Part shown: positions 27,853 through 38,100 of the stretch, one piece after another
Layout: every line of letters starts with the position of its first letter
Numbering within the stretch: position 1 is the stretch's first letter
Assembly (NCBI GenBank): GCA_002753735.1
Contig: PEAN01000015.1
Coordinates: forward strand, 1 to 64,000
Direction: 5' to 3'
DNA from: Magnetococcales bacterium DCbin4
Lineage (GTDB): Bacteria; Pseudomonadota; Magnetococcia; Magnetococcales; UBA8363
DNA length: 64,000 nt
Notes under the pieces: generated by a model
Told to the model about the DNA's origin: nothing
The model's input: the letters and a program-made list of their open reading frames with translations, nothing else
The model's database searches: none
Made by a program: the position numbers and the translations under genes

Positions 27853-28431
27853 ATGAATTTCAATCAATTGAAGTATGTCCTGGTGGTCGCCAGGGAAAAA
27901 AATTCAATCGTGCAGCCCTGCCGTTTCAGGAGCATGGCGTGGACGTGATCCCATTGTATGATGAACCGTTTGTGGCCATCGTTCCGGCGGGTCATCCCTG
28001 GCAGGATCGCCGCGATCTGACGGGACGGGACCTGGCTGAGGATGATTTGATCCCGTTGGGCGAAGGCAATTGTTTCCGTGATCTTATCCTTATAAATATG
28101 CCCTGAATGCATGCGTATGGAGGCCCTTGCTTCGGGACGTGGTGACATCAACGAGGGGAGTTCCCTGGAGATCATCCGGCATATGGTGGCGACCGGGGTG
28201 GGCGTTTCAGTGTTGCCTGTGACTTTCGTTAATAATGTTCTGTGCCATTCGTTGACCTGCCCGGCCAAGGAAAACCAACTGGTGCGGTTTGTCACCTGCG
28301 GCGATCCGGTCCCCAGTCGCCGGGTGGCACTGGTGTTCTGCAGCTCTTTTCCTTTTCCCTCAATGATTGACGCCCTGGCCGACGCCATTCGTACCCATCC
28401 ACCTGTGGGGGGCCGGTTAGTGTCCTCGTGA
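27853..28431 (+). pseudogene. oxyR: Broken OxyR-type LysR regulator
   Basis: ATG 27853 opens with MNFNQLKYVLVVAREKN, the start of a LysR/OxyR helix-turn-helix. About seven codons later the frame shifts and the rest of the DNA-binding and linker part is missing. A second frame gives OxyR effector-domain text (IPLYDEPFVAIVPAGHPW, LIPLGEGNCFRD) and stops near 28106. A third frame carries INEGSSLEIIRHMVATGVGVSVLP to 28431. So there is a deletion of roughly 100 codons, at an A-rich spot, plus at least one more frameshift. It lies directly upstream of katA, the common OxyR target. No full-length product is possible. Confidence 0.88.
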
Positions 28432-28456
28432 ACACATAATGATATCTCTTTGAATA

Positions 28457-28493
28457 ATAGGATATGGCTATCGATATTATAACTATATATTAT
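28457..28493 (+). promoter_or_regulatory. OxyR-type operator in front of katA
   Basis: Four tetranucleotides sit at the OxyR spacing of seven bases: ATAG (28457-28460), CTAT (28468-28471), ATAA (28479-28482) and TTAT (28490-28493). The first two match the ATAG-N7-CTAT-N7-ATAG-N7-CTAT pattern exactly and the last two differ by one base each. A possible -35 TTGTAT (28493-28498) and -10 TATCAT (28517-28522), spaced 18, abut it, the layout of an OxyR-activated promoter. The DNA is AT-rich, so chance matches are easier. Confidence 0.5.
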
Positions 28494-28574
28494 TGTATTA
28501 TTCGATTGAATAAAGGTATCATCTCCTTCATGTACCCCTGTAACCCGGTTTCTTCAGGCATGAGGACGGAAAAC

Positions 28575-30014
28575 ATGAAAAAATTCCATTTGACGGCTGC
28601 CAATGGCCACCCCATCTCCGACAATCAGAACACGATGACTGCCGGTGCCCGGGGACCCGCACTGTTGCAGGATTGGTGGCTGCTTGAAAAACTGGCCCAC
28701 TTTGCCCGCGAGCGCATCCCGGAACGGGTCGTGCATGCCAAGGGATCGGGAGCCTTTGGTACACTGAAGATTACCCATGATCTGACCCGTTACAGCAAGG
28801 CCAATGTTTTTTCCGAAATCGGCAAGGAAACCCCGGCGTTCGTCCGTTTTTCCACCGTGGCTGGGGAGCGGGGTGCGGCCGATGCGGAGCGGGATGTCCG
28901 GGGGTTTGCCGTAAAGTTCTACACGCAAGAGGGTAATTGGGATATCGTGGGCAACAACACTCCGGTTTTTTTCTTGCGTGATCCCTTGAAATTTCCCGAT
29001 TTCATCCATAGCCAGAAACGCGACCCCAAGACCCATCTGCGTTCCAATGTAGCGGCATGGGATTTTTGGACCCGTCATCCGGAATCGTTGCATCAGGTGA
29101 CCATCCTCATGTCCGACCGGGGGATTCCCCAGAATTTGCGTCAGATGCATGGCTTTGGCAGCCATACCTACAGTTTCATCAATGCGACCAATGAACGGTT
29201 CTGGGTGAAATTTCATTTCAAGTCCAAGCAGGGGATCGCCAATTGGACCGATGCAGAGGCGGCCCGGGTGGTGGCAAAGGATCGTGAATCGTCCCAGAGG
29301 GATCTTTTCGAGGCCATTGAACGGGGAGATTTTCCCCAGTGGCGTTTTTGCGTGCAGATCATGCCGGAGCGCGAAGCTGAGACATATCACCTCAATCCCT
29401 TCGATCTGACCAAGGTATGGCCCCATGCCGATTATCCGCTGATGGAGGTGGGGGTATTGGAATTGAACAGGAATCCGGAAAATTATTTTGCGGATGTGGA
29501 ACAGGCTGCCTTCACCCCTGCCAATCTGGTGCCCGGTATTTCAACCTCTCCCGACAAAATGCTCCAGGGACGGTTGTTTTCCTACGGTGATGCCCATCGT
29601 TACCGTTTGGGGATCAACCATCACCAGATTCCGGTCAACGCGCCACGTTGTCCATTTGCGCGAATTTTCCATCGGGATGGGGCGACACGGGTGGATGGCA
29701 ACCAGGGTGGAATGGTGAATTATCAGCCCAATCGTTTTGGAGAATTCGAGGAAGATCTTTCCGCAGCCGAGCCACCCTCAAGCCTGAATGGTACCGCTGA
29801 TCGCCACGACCATCGGGAGGATACGGATTATTACAGCCAACCCGGTGCATTATATCGTTTGATGTCAAGCGAACGGCAACAGCAACTTTGTGGCAATATT
29901 GCACGTCATATCCAGGGGGTACCCTCGGAGATCGTTTCCCATGCACTGGTGCATTTCCGCAAGGCGGATCCCGCCTATGGGGCGGGCGTCGAAGCGGCGA
30001 TCAAGGCTTTGTGA
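28575..30014 (+). CDS. katA: Monofunctional haem catalase, small-subunit type
   Basis: The 479-residue catalase splits hydrogen peroxide in the cytoplasm. The distal histidine is in [11 protein letters not shown], the distal Asn in [12 protein letters not shown], the [10 protein letters not shown] signature is intact, and the proximal haem tyrosine is in [15 protein letters not shown] use ATG 28575 with AGGAC eight bases upstream; the frame extends to 28464 through the operator and is not translated there. Rubrerythrin follows after 30 bases, so both probably form a peroxide-defence operon. A degraded copy of this gene's last 75 or so bases occurs at 34934. Confidence 0.96.
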   Translation: MKKFHLTAANGHPISDNQNTMTAGARGPALLQDWWLLEKLAHFARERIPERVVHAKGSGAFGTLKITHDLTRYSKANVFSEIGKETPAFVRFSTVAGERGAADAERDVRGFAVKFYTQEGNWDIVGNNTPVFFLRDPLKFPDFIHSQKRDPKTHLRSNVAAWDFWTRHPESLHQVTILMSDRGIPQNLRQMHGFGSHTYSFINATNERFWVKFHFKSKQGIANWTDAEAARVVAKDRESSQRDLFEAIERGDFPQWRFCVQIMPEREAETYHLNPFDLTKVWPHADYPLMEVGVLELNRNPENYFADVEQAAFTPANLVPGISTSPDKMLQGRLFSYGDAHRYRLGINHHQIPVNAPRCPFARIFHRDGATRVDGNQGGMVNYQPNRFGEFEEDLSAAEPPSSLNGTADRHDHREDTDYYSQPGALYRLMSSERQQQLCGNIARHIQGVPSEIVSHALVHFRKADPAYGAGVEAAIKAL

Positions 30015-30044
30015 GGTTCTGTCGTTTACACGTCAAGGAGATCC

Positions 30045-30551
30045 ATGAATATGAAGACCAAAGACAATTTGAAAGCGGCTTTTGCTGGCGAGAGCCAGGC
30101 CAACCGTAAATATCTGGCCTTTGCCAAGAAGGCGGAACAGGAGGGATATCCGGTGATTGCCCATCTGTTCCGGGCGGTGGCCGAGGCGGAAACCGTTCAT
30201 GCCCATGCCCATTTGCGCAATCTGGGGGGGATTGGTGATACGCTGACCAACCTGCGCGAAGCCAAAGCGGGCGAGGATTACGAGATCAGTCAGATGTATC
30301 CCGACATGGTGGCGACCGCCGAAGCGGAGGGGGAAACGCGGGCCGCCCAGGGAATGCGCCATGCACTGGCGGTGGAAAAGGTCCACAGTGTTCTTTACGG
30401 CCAGGCAATCGCTGCCCTGGAAGCGGGAAAGGATCTGGATCACGATCTTTTGCATGTCTGTGAAATCTGCGGCCATACCGTCTTCGGCGAACCCGAGGGG
30501 AAATGTCCCATCTGTGGTGCAAAGCAGAGTTCCTATAAGAAAGTGGCGTAA
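30045..30551 (+). CDS. rbr: Rubrerythrin
   Basis: The 168-residue protein is a non-haem di-iron peroxidase with a C-terminal rubredoxin-like domain. The four-helix part has the Glu and His ligands (GESQANRKY, EAETVHAHAH, EVE-like VEKVHSVLY), and the iron-binding cysteine pairs are CEICGH and CPICGA. AAGGAG precedes the ATG. It reduces peroxide with electrons from a rubredoxin-type donor and is common in anaerobic or microaerophilic bacteria. It partners with katA upstream. A scar copy of its last 75 bases lies at 35043-35117. Confidence 0.95.
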   Translation: MNMKTKDNLKAAFAGESQANRKYLAFAKKAEQEGYPVIAHLFRAVAEAETVHAHAHLRNLGGIGDTLTNLREAKAGEDYEISQMYPDMVATAEAEGETRAAQGMRHALAVEKVHSVLYGQAIAALEAGKDLDHDLLHVCEICGHTVFGEPEGKCPICGAKQSSYKKVA

Positions 30552-30573
30552 AGGATTTTCGTCTGTTCACAGT

Positions 30574-30602
30574 CGGACCGGCCAAGGTCGGTCCGATTTT
30601 TC
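30574..30602 (+). terminator. Terminator of katA-rbr
   Basis: TCGGACCG (30574-30581) pairs with CGGTCCGA (30590-30597) and is followed by five T. It lies 22 bases after the rubrerythrin stop. Confidence 0.85.
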
Positions 30603-30879
30603 AATAGTTCTCGCTTTCCGCCGTCACCGTTCTGGCCCCCATGCCGATCTACCCGTTTGATCTGGATGAGGTTTTGTAAGCCAATTTATGTTGGTCGAAT
30701 CGCGAAAGATGGGTTGAAACCATCAAGCCGCAGGCAGGCCCCTGCAGGGGATTGTCAAAATATCTATATGATATAAAAGTATATTATTATGTTTCAAGTA
30801 ACGGTTCCCCGGTATTGGGAAGGCGAAGTAAACGCCCATGTTGTTCAGTCCGTCGCAAATGATGTGGCGTTCAGAGGCA
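30603..30879. other. Convergent intergenic region with palindrome
   Basis: The gap between rubrerythrin and the minus-strand SulP gene has no gene. It holds CCCCTGCAGGGG at 30739-30750 followed by ATTGTC, a probable member of the GGCAATCCC palindrome family in reverse, and an AT-rich stretch (about 30757-30800). Confidence 0.5.
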
Positions 30880-32541
30880 TTACCGGTCTGGATCCGTCGT
30901 AGCCAGGGCGGTTTTTAATAGAACTTTTGCTTCCTGCAGGCTACTCACCACGGCCAGATCGCCTGCTTGACCTGCGTTGGCGGAAAGCAGGAGCGCTTCT
31001 TGTTCACTGGTATGCGCCGAGACGACCAGGAGAAATCCTTGTTGACGCCTCCGATGTTCTTCACGGAGGATTAACTCTGCGGCGCTGTTGTCGAAGTAGG
31101 CCACATGTCGCAAATCGATGATCACCGGCATCCCCTCTGCCTGCGACAGGTATGTGGAAAACTGGTCAAGTGAAGCGAAGAAAAGGTTGCCATGAAGTTC
31201 CAGTGCCATGCCTGGCCCGACGCGCACTCGCTTACATTCCAGACGGGTGGCGCCAAGAATAAAGGGGATCAGGGAAAGTAAGAGCGCTACGACCAAACCG
31301 GTATTGAGGCCCATGAATGCGATCGTGACAAAGGTTGCCGCAAAGGTCGCGAATTCTTGTCGAACCTGTGCCAGACGACGAATTTCCATCGGCTTGATCG
31401 TTGCCAGGCCGACGATGAAAAGCATTCCAGCCATGACCGGCATGGGCAGATAGGCGAAATAGGCGCCACATACGACGGATAAGAGCAATACGAAACCGCT
31501 GGAAAAAATTCCTGAAAGTGGCGTATTGGCCCCGATCTGTCTGTTCAGGGCGGTGCGGTTGAAACTGCCGGATCCGGCAAAACTTGAAAAAAACGGGGCC
31601 AGGAAATTGGAGGCCGCCTGGGCGAATGCCTCCTTATCCAGATTTACCCGTTCGCCGTGATCAAGGTTGATCCCTTTGGCGATGACCATGGTTTGCGCCA
31701 GACCAATGACGGCAATTGCAGTGGCTGCCGGGATCATCTCCAGGGCCATGTGAAAATAGTCGTTACCCCACGGCGGGGTGGAAAAGGGGAACAAAGAAAA
31801 GGGCAACCGGCCCAGCATTTCCATTTCGGTAATGACCTGGGGTTGGAAAGCGTGGATGGACGAAGCTGCCAGTATTCCCACCGCTGCGGCTACCAATATG
31901 TGGGTACGTGGCAAAAGACGACGAAGCCCGACACCCGTGACGATGGTCAACACGCCCACGGTCACGGCGTAAGGATTGATCAAATCTTCGCCGCTCATCA
32001 TCAGGATGGCGATTTTTTGGAAAAAGAACGGGACATTGAGACCATCAACGCCGGTGATCCCTTCCAAGGTGGAAAAAAGAATTTGGAAACCAACTCCGGT
32101 GGTTATCCCCAGAACGGCAGCGGGACTGAAATATTGGAAATATCGACCGCCGCGGAGCAGCCAGATCATCAATTGAATCAGGCCGACCAGCAGGGAAAGG
32201 ATCAGGACGCCATCGATATAGAGGGGGCTTCCCCGCCCGGCAAATCGGATGACCTCCTCACCGATCAGCATGGCTACAGCGGTATTGGGACCGCCAACGA
32301 TGGTGGAATTGCCAAAGAGACAGGCGAAAAGTGTGACATAAATGGCGCAGTACAGGCCATATTCCGGGGGCAATCCGGCCAGATAGGCAAAACTCACTGC
32401 CTGGGGGATGACCAGGACCGCGCCGACAAAACCGATGAAAGCCTCTTGGCGGGGACGCATGCGGCGAAGCCAGGAAAGGTTGGGACACGCTTCCCGGAAC
32501 AAAGCATTTTGTTGGACTGAGGTGAGTAACCGAAAGGTCAT
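30880..32541 (-). CDS. SulP/SLC26-family anion permease with STAS domain
   Basis: The 553-residue protein has about eleven membrane segments. Family motifs are VLVIPQAVSFAYLAGLPPEYGLY near residues 42-64 and the FSPAAVLGITTG helix. A C-terminal STAS domain (PVIIDLRHVAYFDNSAAELIL) follows. SulP proteins move sulfate, bicarbonate or other anions; substrate cannot be fixed by sequence. Downstream on the minus strand of the TsdA-like cytochrome and the CNBD-rhodanese protein, a sulfate or thiosulfate-related role is plausible. No clear ribosome site precedes the ATG. The gap to tsdA is 130 bases. Confidence 0.9.
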   Translation of the reverse strand: MTFRLLTSVQQNALFREACPNLSWLRRMRPRQEAFIGFVGAVLVIPQAVSFAYLAGLPPEYGLYCAIYVTLFACLFGNSTIVGGPNTAVAMLIGEEVIRFAGRGSPLYIDGVLILSLLVGLIQLMIWLLRGGRYFQYFSPAAVLGITTGVGFQILFSTLEGITGVDGLNVPFFFQKIAILMMSGEDLINPYAVTVGVLTIVTGVGLRRLLPRTHILVAAAVGILAASSIHAFQPQVITEMEMLGRLPFSLFPFSTPPWGNDYFHMALEMIPAATAIAVIGLAQTMVIAKGINLDHGERVNLDKEAFAQAASNFLAPFFSSFAGSGSFNRTALNRQIGANTPLSGIFSSGFVLLLSVVCGAYFAYLPMPVMAGMLFIVGLATIKPMEIRRLAQVRQEFATFAATFVTIAFMGLNTGLVVALLLSLIPFILGATRLECKRVRVGPGMALELHGNLFFASLDQFSTYLSQAEGMPVIIDLRHVAYFDNSAAELILREEHRRRQQGFLLVVSAHTSEQEALLLSANAGQAGDLAVVSSLQEAKVLLKTALATTDPDR

Positions 32542-32671
32542 GACATCACGTACTGATGAAATGTGGGACGAGAATCGTTTCCCCGTACGGTTTGGGAACC
32601 AAACGCAGGCATCTTAAGGCCGGGTCCTTGACAGCGATACGATAAACGGGAACATGGCGGGCGGAAACCCC

Positions 32672-33511
32672 TTATTGTGGTATTTGCTCCTGCTGAGGGG
32701 AGAATGAACGCATTAATTTTTCAAAAAGTTTGCCCAGACGACTTTCTCTGGGATCGGAGGGTCGAAGTTGGACATGAAGGAAGGCGGCGACATCCAGAGC
32801 CTGCTGATGGCTCAAGCTTTTTTCATTTCCAACAGGCATGTTTGCCCAAATGAAACCGGCACTGGTTGGAATGCGATGCATCCCTGCCCCCTTGTTATAG
32901 CTGTTCAACCCCCACAGCGGAGGGGCATTGGAACTGCCATCGCCATGATCGCCATGGCAGACGGAACAGCGTTCTCGATAGACTTCGCCGCCATTGGCGG
33001 GATTGGGTTCGAAACCGGTGTCGGGCACTATGGGAACACCGCGGCCGGGTGGCGCTTCTCCGATCACTTGTCCCTTGGATAGAAAGTTGATATAGGCGGA
33101 GATGGCCAATACCTCCGGGGCATTTTCCGGAGGCATCAATCCATCCATGCTGTAGGCGAAACATTCTCGAATGCGCAGGCCAACACCGTTGCTGCGTCCA
33201 TTTTTGTCCCGCCATTTGGGGTACATGCCCGCGACATGCAAGGGCAAGGCACCGGCCCGTGTTCCCGCATCCAGATGGCAGTTGGAGCAACGCAGCCGGT
33301 TACCCACATAACGGGCAGCCAGCTTGGTCGTATCCGTCACCAGTCGATAGCCAAACAAAACATTGCTCAGGTAATCGTCCAAAAATGGCCGTTTGGCCAA
33401 GGACTCAACTTCCTCCAGGGATCCAGGCCATGCTGCTGGCGCGAGTATCCAAAATGCCACGCTGAACATGATGCTCAGTATGAGATGACGTGCCAGCTTC
33501 ACCTTCACCAA
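32672..33511 (-). CDS. tsdA: TsdA-like dihaem cytochrome c (probable thiosulfate dehydrogenase)
   Basis: The 279-residue periplasmic cytochrome has a signal peptide ending near AWPG and two haem sites, CSNCH (75-79) and CSVCH (182-186). The segment GLRIRECFAYSMDG (111-124) resembles the TsdA motif whose Cys (here C117) ligates the catalytic haem, and the first-haem region (NCHLDAGTRAGALPL) is also TsdA-like. TsdA joins two thiosulfates into tetrathionate. The nominal start is TTG 33511; GTG codons at 33508 and 33502 lie at better distances from the GGAGG, so one of them is probably used. Neighbours (rhodanese, SulP) support sulfur metabolism. SoxA-like or other dihaem roles remain possible. 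Confidence 0.78.
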   Translation of the reverse strand: MVKVKLARHLILSIMFSVAFWILAPAAWPGSLEEVESLAKRPFLDDYLSNVLFGYRLVTDTTKLAARYVGNRLRCSNCHLDAGTRAGALPLHVAGMYPKWRDKNGRSNGVGLRIRECFAYSMDGLMPPENAPEVLAISAYINFLSKGQVIGEAPPGRGVPIVPDTGFEPNPANGGEVYRERCSVCHGDHGDGSSNAPPLWGLNSYNKGAGMHRIPTSAGFIWANMPVGNEKSLSHQQALDVAAFLHVQLRPSDPRESRLGKLFEKLMRSFSPQQEQIPQ

Positions 33512-33714
33512 TCCTCCATGCTGCGTTCAGGATCGACATAGACAAGAACTTTGTGGACAGACAGGGGTTGTTCAATCCAGGAAAGGTTAAACATGACCGG
33601 CAGTGCCTTGTGAGAGGCAATGCAGTGATCGCTTACGGGGCCTCGCTGTCCAAAATATTGAAATCACCGGGGTTGCGGCCCTGTGCCATGACGAAGTTTT
33701 CTCGGGCACAGGAT

Positions 33715-34776
33715 TTAATAATCGATTTTTCTATCGAATGGCCAATCCCGCATCCCCCCCTGGATCACGCAGGCATCCTTGACATTGAATTGGCGCAGCA
33801 GCATGGCTCCCACGGAGGCACGTCGACCGGAGGCGCACATCACCAGGTAGGTTTTATCCGGGTTGAGTTCAATCTGCCGTGCGCGTAATTCCGGCAATGG
33901 GACCAGCAAGGATCCGGGAACATGTCCTTCATCAAACTCCTCCTTGTAACGCACGTCCAGGACCTGGGAACCGTTTTTGATCAGGACGTTGGCCTCATCG
34001 GGTGGGACATGTCGGATCAGGGGCGTGGCGATGAGGTGATCGAAATCAGCCTTGACCAGTTTGAGAAGCACGCCATCGGTAATCATTTTAACGGTGGCAT
34101 TGCATACCCCCTTGGTGATCAATGACTCTTCCCCAAAGGCATCACCTTTGACCAGAGTGGCCACCAGTTTTTGCTGGTCGTCGTTGATTTCCTGCCGCCA
34201 GACTTCCGCCTTGCCGGATAGGATCAAATAATAGGCGTCACCCATTTGCCCTTGACGAACCACTTCCGTACCTTCGGCCACTTCCAGACGGATCAGACGT
34301 CGAAACACCTCCTCGACCGCCTCGAAGGAAAGGTTACGAAATGCCTTGGTCCGACGAATACAATCCAGACTGAATTCCTCATCCCGGTTGCCGCACAGGG
34401 CCGAGCATCGCGCCAATTGGTCCCAGGAAATCAAATCGGCAAGGCTTTCGCCGTCGGCATGAACGACGATGCTGTCCATGAGCGCCTTGATTTCCAGCTC
34501 CACCTGATTGGCAGGAATGAAATAGAGCGATCCCAGGTGATCTTTGGCGTCGATGATGGAATGGCTTTCTTCTCTAACGACTTCGACCCGTCCCTGTATC
34601 ACGTAAAAATAATCGGGGATGTTGCCGCTGTGCAGGAGAAAAGTTTCTCCCTTTTTCAGTTTCAGGATGCGCAATACATTTTCGGAACGCAGCAGTGTCG
34701 GGATCATCAGATCCTGAAAGGGACGGTAGTGTTGATGAAGGTGGTCGAGAACCTGATCGGAAGCACGTTTGAACAT
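33715..34776 (-). CDS. Tandem cyclic-nucleotide-binding-domain protein with rhodanese domain
   Basis: The 353-residue protein has two CNBD-like beta-barrels. The first (about 35-100) has LLHSGNIPDYFYVIQGRVEVV; the second (about 140-235) has VVRQGQMGDAYYLILSGKAEV and GDAFGEESLI, close to the phosphate-binding cassette. A rhodanese domain (about 255-350) follows with active-site C314 in VMCASGRRAS. There is no DNA-binding helix-turn-helix, so it is not a CRP-type regulator. It may sense a nucleotide or redox state while moving sulfane sulfur. It is first on the minus strand before tsdA (203-base gap) and SulP. No good ribosome site is visible. Confidence 0.88.
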   Translation of the reverse strand: MFKRASDQVLDHLHQHYRPFQDLMIPTLLRSENVLRILKLKKGETFLLHSGNIPDYFYVIQGRVEVVREESHSIIDAKDHLGSLYFIPANQVELEIKALMDSIVVHADGESLADLISWDQLARCSALCGNRDEEFSLDCIRRTKAFRNLSFEAVEEVFRRLIRLEVAEGTEVVRQGQMGDAYYLILSGKAEVWRQEINDDQQKLVATLVKGDAFGEESLITKGVCNATVKMITDGVLLKLVKADFDHLIATPLIRHVPPDEANVLIKNGSQVLDVRYKEEFDEGHVPGSLLVPLPELRARQIELNPDKTYLVMCASGRRASVGAMLLRQFNVKDACVIQGGMRDWPFDRKIDY

Positions 34777-34933
34777 TATCGGATCGCCGTTATTTGAAAG
34801 AGTATCGGCAAATATATCAAGACATGTGAAACATCGTCAAGTTGGCAAAGCCTGTCGCATCAAGGAAGTCAGCAGGCCGTAAACATTCAGTCTGCGTCGG
34901 ATGTATGGTATCGGCGGTCATACCCATATGTTG

Positions 34934-35117
34934 CCCATGCACTGGTGCATTTCATCAAGGCGGATCCGACCTGTGGGGCGGGCGTCGAAGCGGCGATCAA
35001 GGCTTTATTGGGTTCTGTCGTTTACCCGTCAAGAAAAATCCATACCGTCTTCGGCGAACCCGAGGGGAAAGGTCCCATCTGTGGTGCAAAGCAGAGTTCC
35101 TATGAAAAGGTGGCGTA
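34934..35117 (+). pseudogene. Scar copy of katA 3' end fused to rubrerythrin 3' end
   Basis: 34934-35042 matches the end of katA and the spacer up to the rubrerythrin start (29938-30045) with about ten differences; the katA TGA is changed. At the bases CCAT the match jumps to 30473-30551, the rubredoxin end of rbr. The same CCAT occurs at both breakpoints in the intact locus, so the inner part of rbr was probably lost by microhomology deletion. One rubredoxin Cys codon (TGT) is GGT here. An open frame of 63 codons crosses the junction, but it has no credible function. The remnant ends 45 bases from the STAND NTPase gene. Confidence 0.9.
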
Positions 35118-35161
35118 CGTTCGGGCCTCTCCATGACTCAGTTCGTTGCAAAATATTAAAA

Positions 35162-38100
35162 TCATGATGATTTTAAATTGTTTACGCCCTGGTTGGCAGG
35201 CTCCGGGGGACTGGGCTTTCTGGTAGAAACATCAATGACGATGACTTGAATGGAATACCTGGGGGTTGAAACAATGGTCTGATGCAATGCTTCTTCAAGC
35301 TCCTGACAAGTTGAAGGTGTTTTTTTGCCACGCTTCTTTGGAGGTACTTGTAGTCCACGTCCATGCGCTCCGAACCAGAAAACCAAATAAATACCGAACC
35401 CCTTCGTTTTTGGATCACGAACATAATTGGGAATCAACTGATCGTCCGCAGCGTTCCAAAGCTGGTCATGATCATCGCGTTTGATCTCAATTGGTATACT
35501 TATGTTTTCAAAACATATTTTGATATCGGCTCGCTTGTCATCCGCATAATGGCCTTCTGGATCGGAATGAATCTTCATTGGAGAAAGAGATGTGCGCAAT
35601 CTTTCCAACAGGCGATCCCGTCCGTCCTCTTCAGGAATCGGGCATGTCGTTCGTCCGTGAGCGTCCAGATTCCAGAAGGATTTGTAGCCATCCGTATTTC
35701 CATCCCTTAGTTCCCTGGCGATGGTGCGAAGGTGATCTACAACCAAAGCTTGAAGATCTGCCGCTGTGGCCGGGGAATGGTTATTGACCACGTTGACAAC
35801 GTTCTCCCATGTTGTGGGTTCGAATAATTTGTCGGCCTTTTTCTGGAGATGTTGGGCCAGGGAATGGCGAAGCTTATTGCGCCATGCAATGAGATTCTCG
35901 TCATCAATGAGCGATTGCAAGACAGTGGTGGCCTCTTCCGTTGTTTCTGCGGCAATTTTATTGATCAACTCTTTGATACATTGTGATCTCATATATTCTG
36001 GTTCACTCCATCCAACTCCATCTCCGATATCTTTTGGAGTGTAGATTTTTCCATAGAAAAGGATCAGATCAATAATGGTTGTAATGTTTAATGATAATCC
36101 CGGTATTTTATTCTCTCTTTCCTTGTTATCCTGATAGAAAATATCAAAAATAAAATCAAATAAAACACCGGCATCCTCTATTTCCAAAGAAAGAATGGGT
36201 TCGATTTCCGGCCATTTGAACTCTTCAAGAAGGTACGCAACGGCTGCCCACTGCGGCCAGCCTGGAATGTGATCCTTCTTTCTGCGATGAACCATTAATA
36301 TTAATGATTTCAACTCAGAACGATCCCCCCATATCAAGGCTGAAATTAATAGATTTGTTAAGTTGTTTCCTTTCATCTCTGGGCAATCCGCCAATAGAGG
36401 AATTGCAACTCTTTTGGCGATACCAGGCCATGTTTCAAGAGCATCCAATCTTCTGACATATTCCCTTCCAAATTTCAATTGTGGAAGCCAAAACTCTTTG
36501 GATGCGTGTGCAGCCAAGTCCGGATTCGTTGTGATAATATTTTCAAACCATTGAGGAATATGATCATTAGAGCCACGTAATAGCCACAAGGCGAAAGCTG
36601 AAGATAGCGTTGCATCGGAAAGTGTTTTCTTATCTCCAACGCTGATCAAGTCCATTGCTGATAAGATGACAGGAGCATATTTTGATTCATTGTAAGCGAT
36701 ACATTGCCTGCCAATTTCATCTGGTGAAGGGAGTGCATGGGTCATCAAGCATTGTACAAATCCTGCTTCTGCTGCCAGGGCAATCTCAATGGAGGTTTTT
36801 TCAACCAGACGCTGGTGCGGTTTTGTTGTTTTTATTGCATCCATGGACCAACTTTGATAGATTTCTGCAAGATCGAAAATTGCAATGAGATCCGTTCCAT
36901 TCCGAATACCATCAAGTCGGCGGGACAGGTCAGAAATATATTTATCTTTTTCTTTTTTTCTATTTAATTCCGACTCCATTCTCATTTGAGAAAATTTAAT
37001 AGTATCTTCATCTAATATGGAAAATAAAAATGGATCAAGATGCTGTTTGAACCGTGGGAATTTCCCAACAAAAATGAAGGCTCGGTCCAGCCAATGTGAT
37101 TCGGTTTGTTGCTGAATTAATAGTTTGATTCCAATCCGAAACATCGCTGCGGCAATACGCTCATCCTGGTTTTCCACGGCCAATTCTAAACACCAGTCTG
37201 CAAACCATGAGGGAGCTTCCATGTTTTGCAACAGCAGCCAAAAAAAATAGGTAGATTTTTCGATGTCTCCTGCGTCTTTTCTTTGTAACCAATATAAATA
37301 GAGTTTCTTGACTTTCTGAGGGTGAGAATTCATCCAGTTTTGTACTCGGGTTGCATGTGATTTTTTTCGATTATGATCAAGAATATTATGACCATGTTTG
37401 TCGATTACAACCTGCAACCATGTATACAGGTCTTCGAGCGAAACAGTTTCTCCATGTTGTTCCAGTGACCGGGATAATATCTCTCCTGCAAGATACTTGA
37501 AAGCTGAAGATGCCGTATGATCTCCATGGAATCCATTTTTAATATCCAATATGACCATTATGAGAGATGGTAATAATTCATCATTGGTTTTCTTGGGAAG
37601 TTTATGAGTCAAAAATTGATAATAGTAACCAAAATAATTGGCAAGTGGTGGAACAAGAAAGCGTGCAATTTCCCTGGGTGGCAAATGCTCAGGATACAAC
37701 TTTTCTAAAAGAATAGCACGAAATTCATGGTCACCATTTTGATCTTCGTTTCCTTCCAACCCTTCAAGAACTGGTATCAAATCCTTCATTCGATTTGCAA
37801 AGTGGGTGGCAAATATCTTTGTGGCGTGTTCTCGAAGATGAGATGGAACAGTTGGGTTGTTGATGAATGCGAACAGGGTATCTGAGGAAACAATAGGTCC
37901 TTTTCCATGCTGAATGATATCCAGAACTGTTATCAGCAGGTGAGTTGGTACATGTTGCCAATCAGATAAGATGGACTCAAATCGATCTTTCAATTTTGGA
38001 TCTGCAAGTCGTCCAAGTGGGTGACTTTCCCAGTGGCCTCCACGGAACCAGGGATTTTTCTTTGCCAACTCGGCAAGTCCATCCAAAATATTTTCTTTTC

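Noticed and set aside
27843-28431. Two separate small genes (87 and 106 codons)
   Set aside because: Together with the ATG at 27853 they spell pieces of one OxyR protein in different frames, so they are one pseudogene.
34945-35136. 63-codon open frame across the katA-rbr scar
   Set aside because: It joins the tails of two unrelated proteins, has lost a rubredoxin Cys and has no ribosome site.
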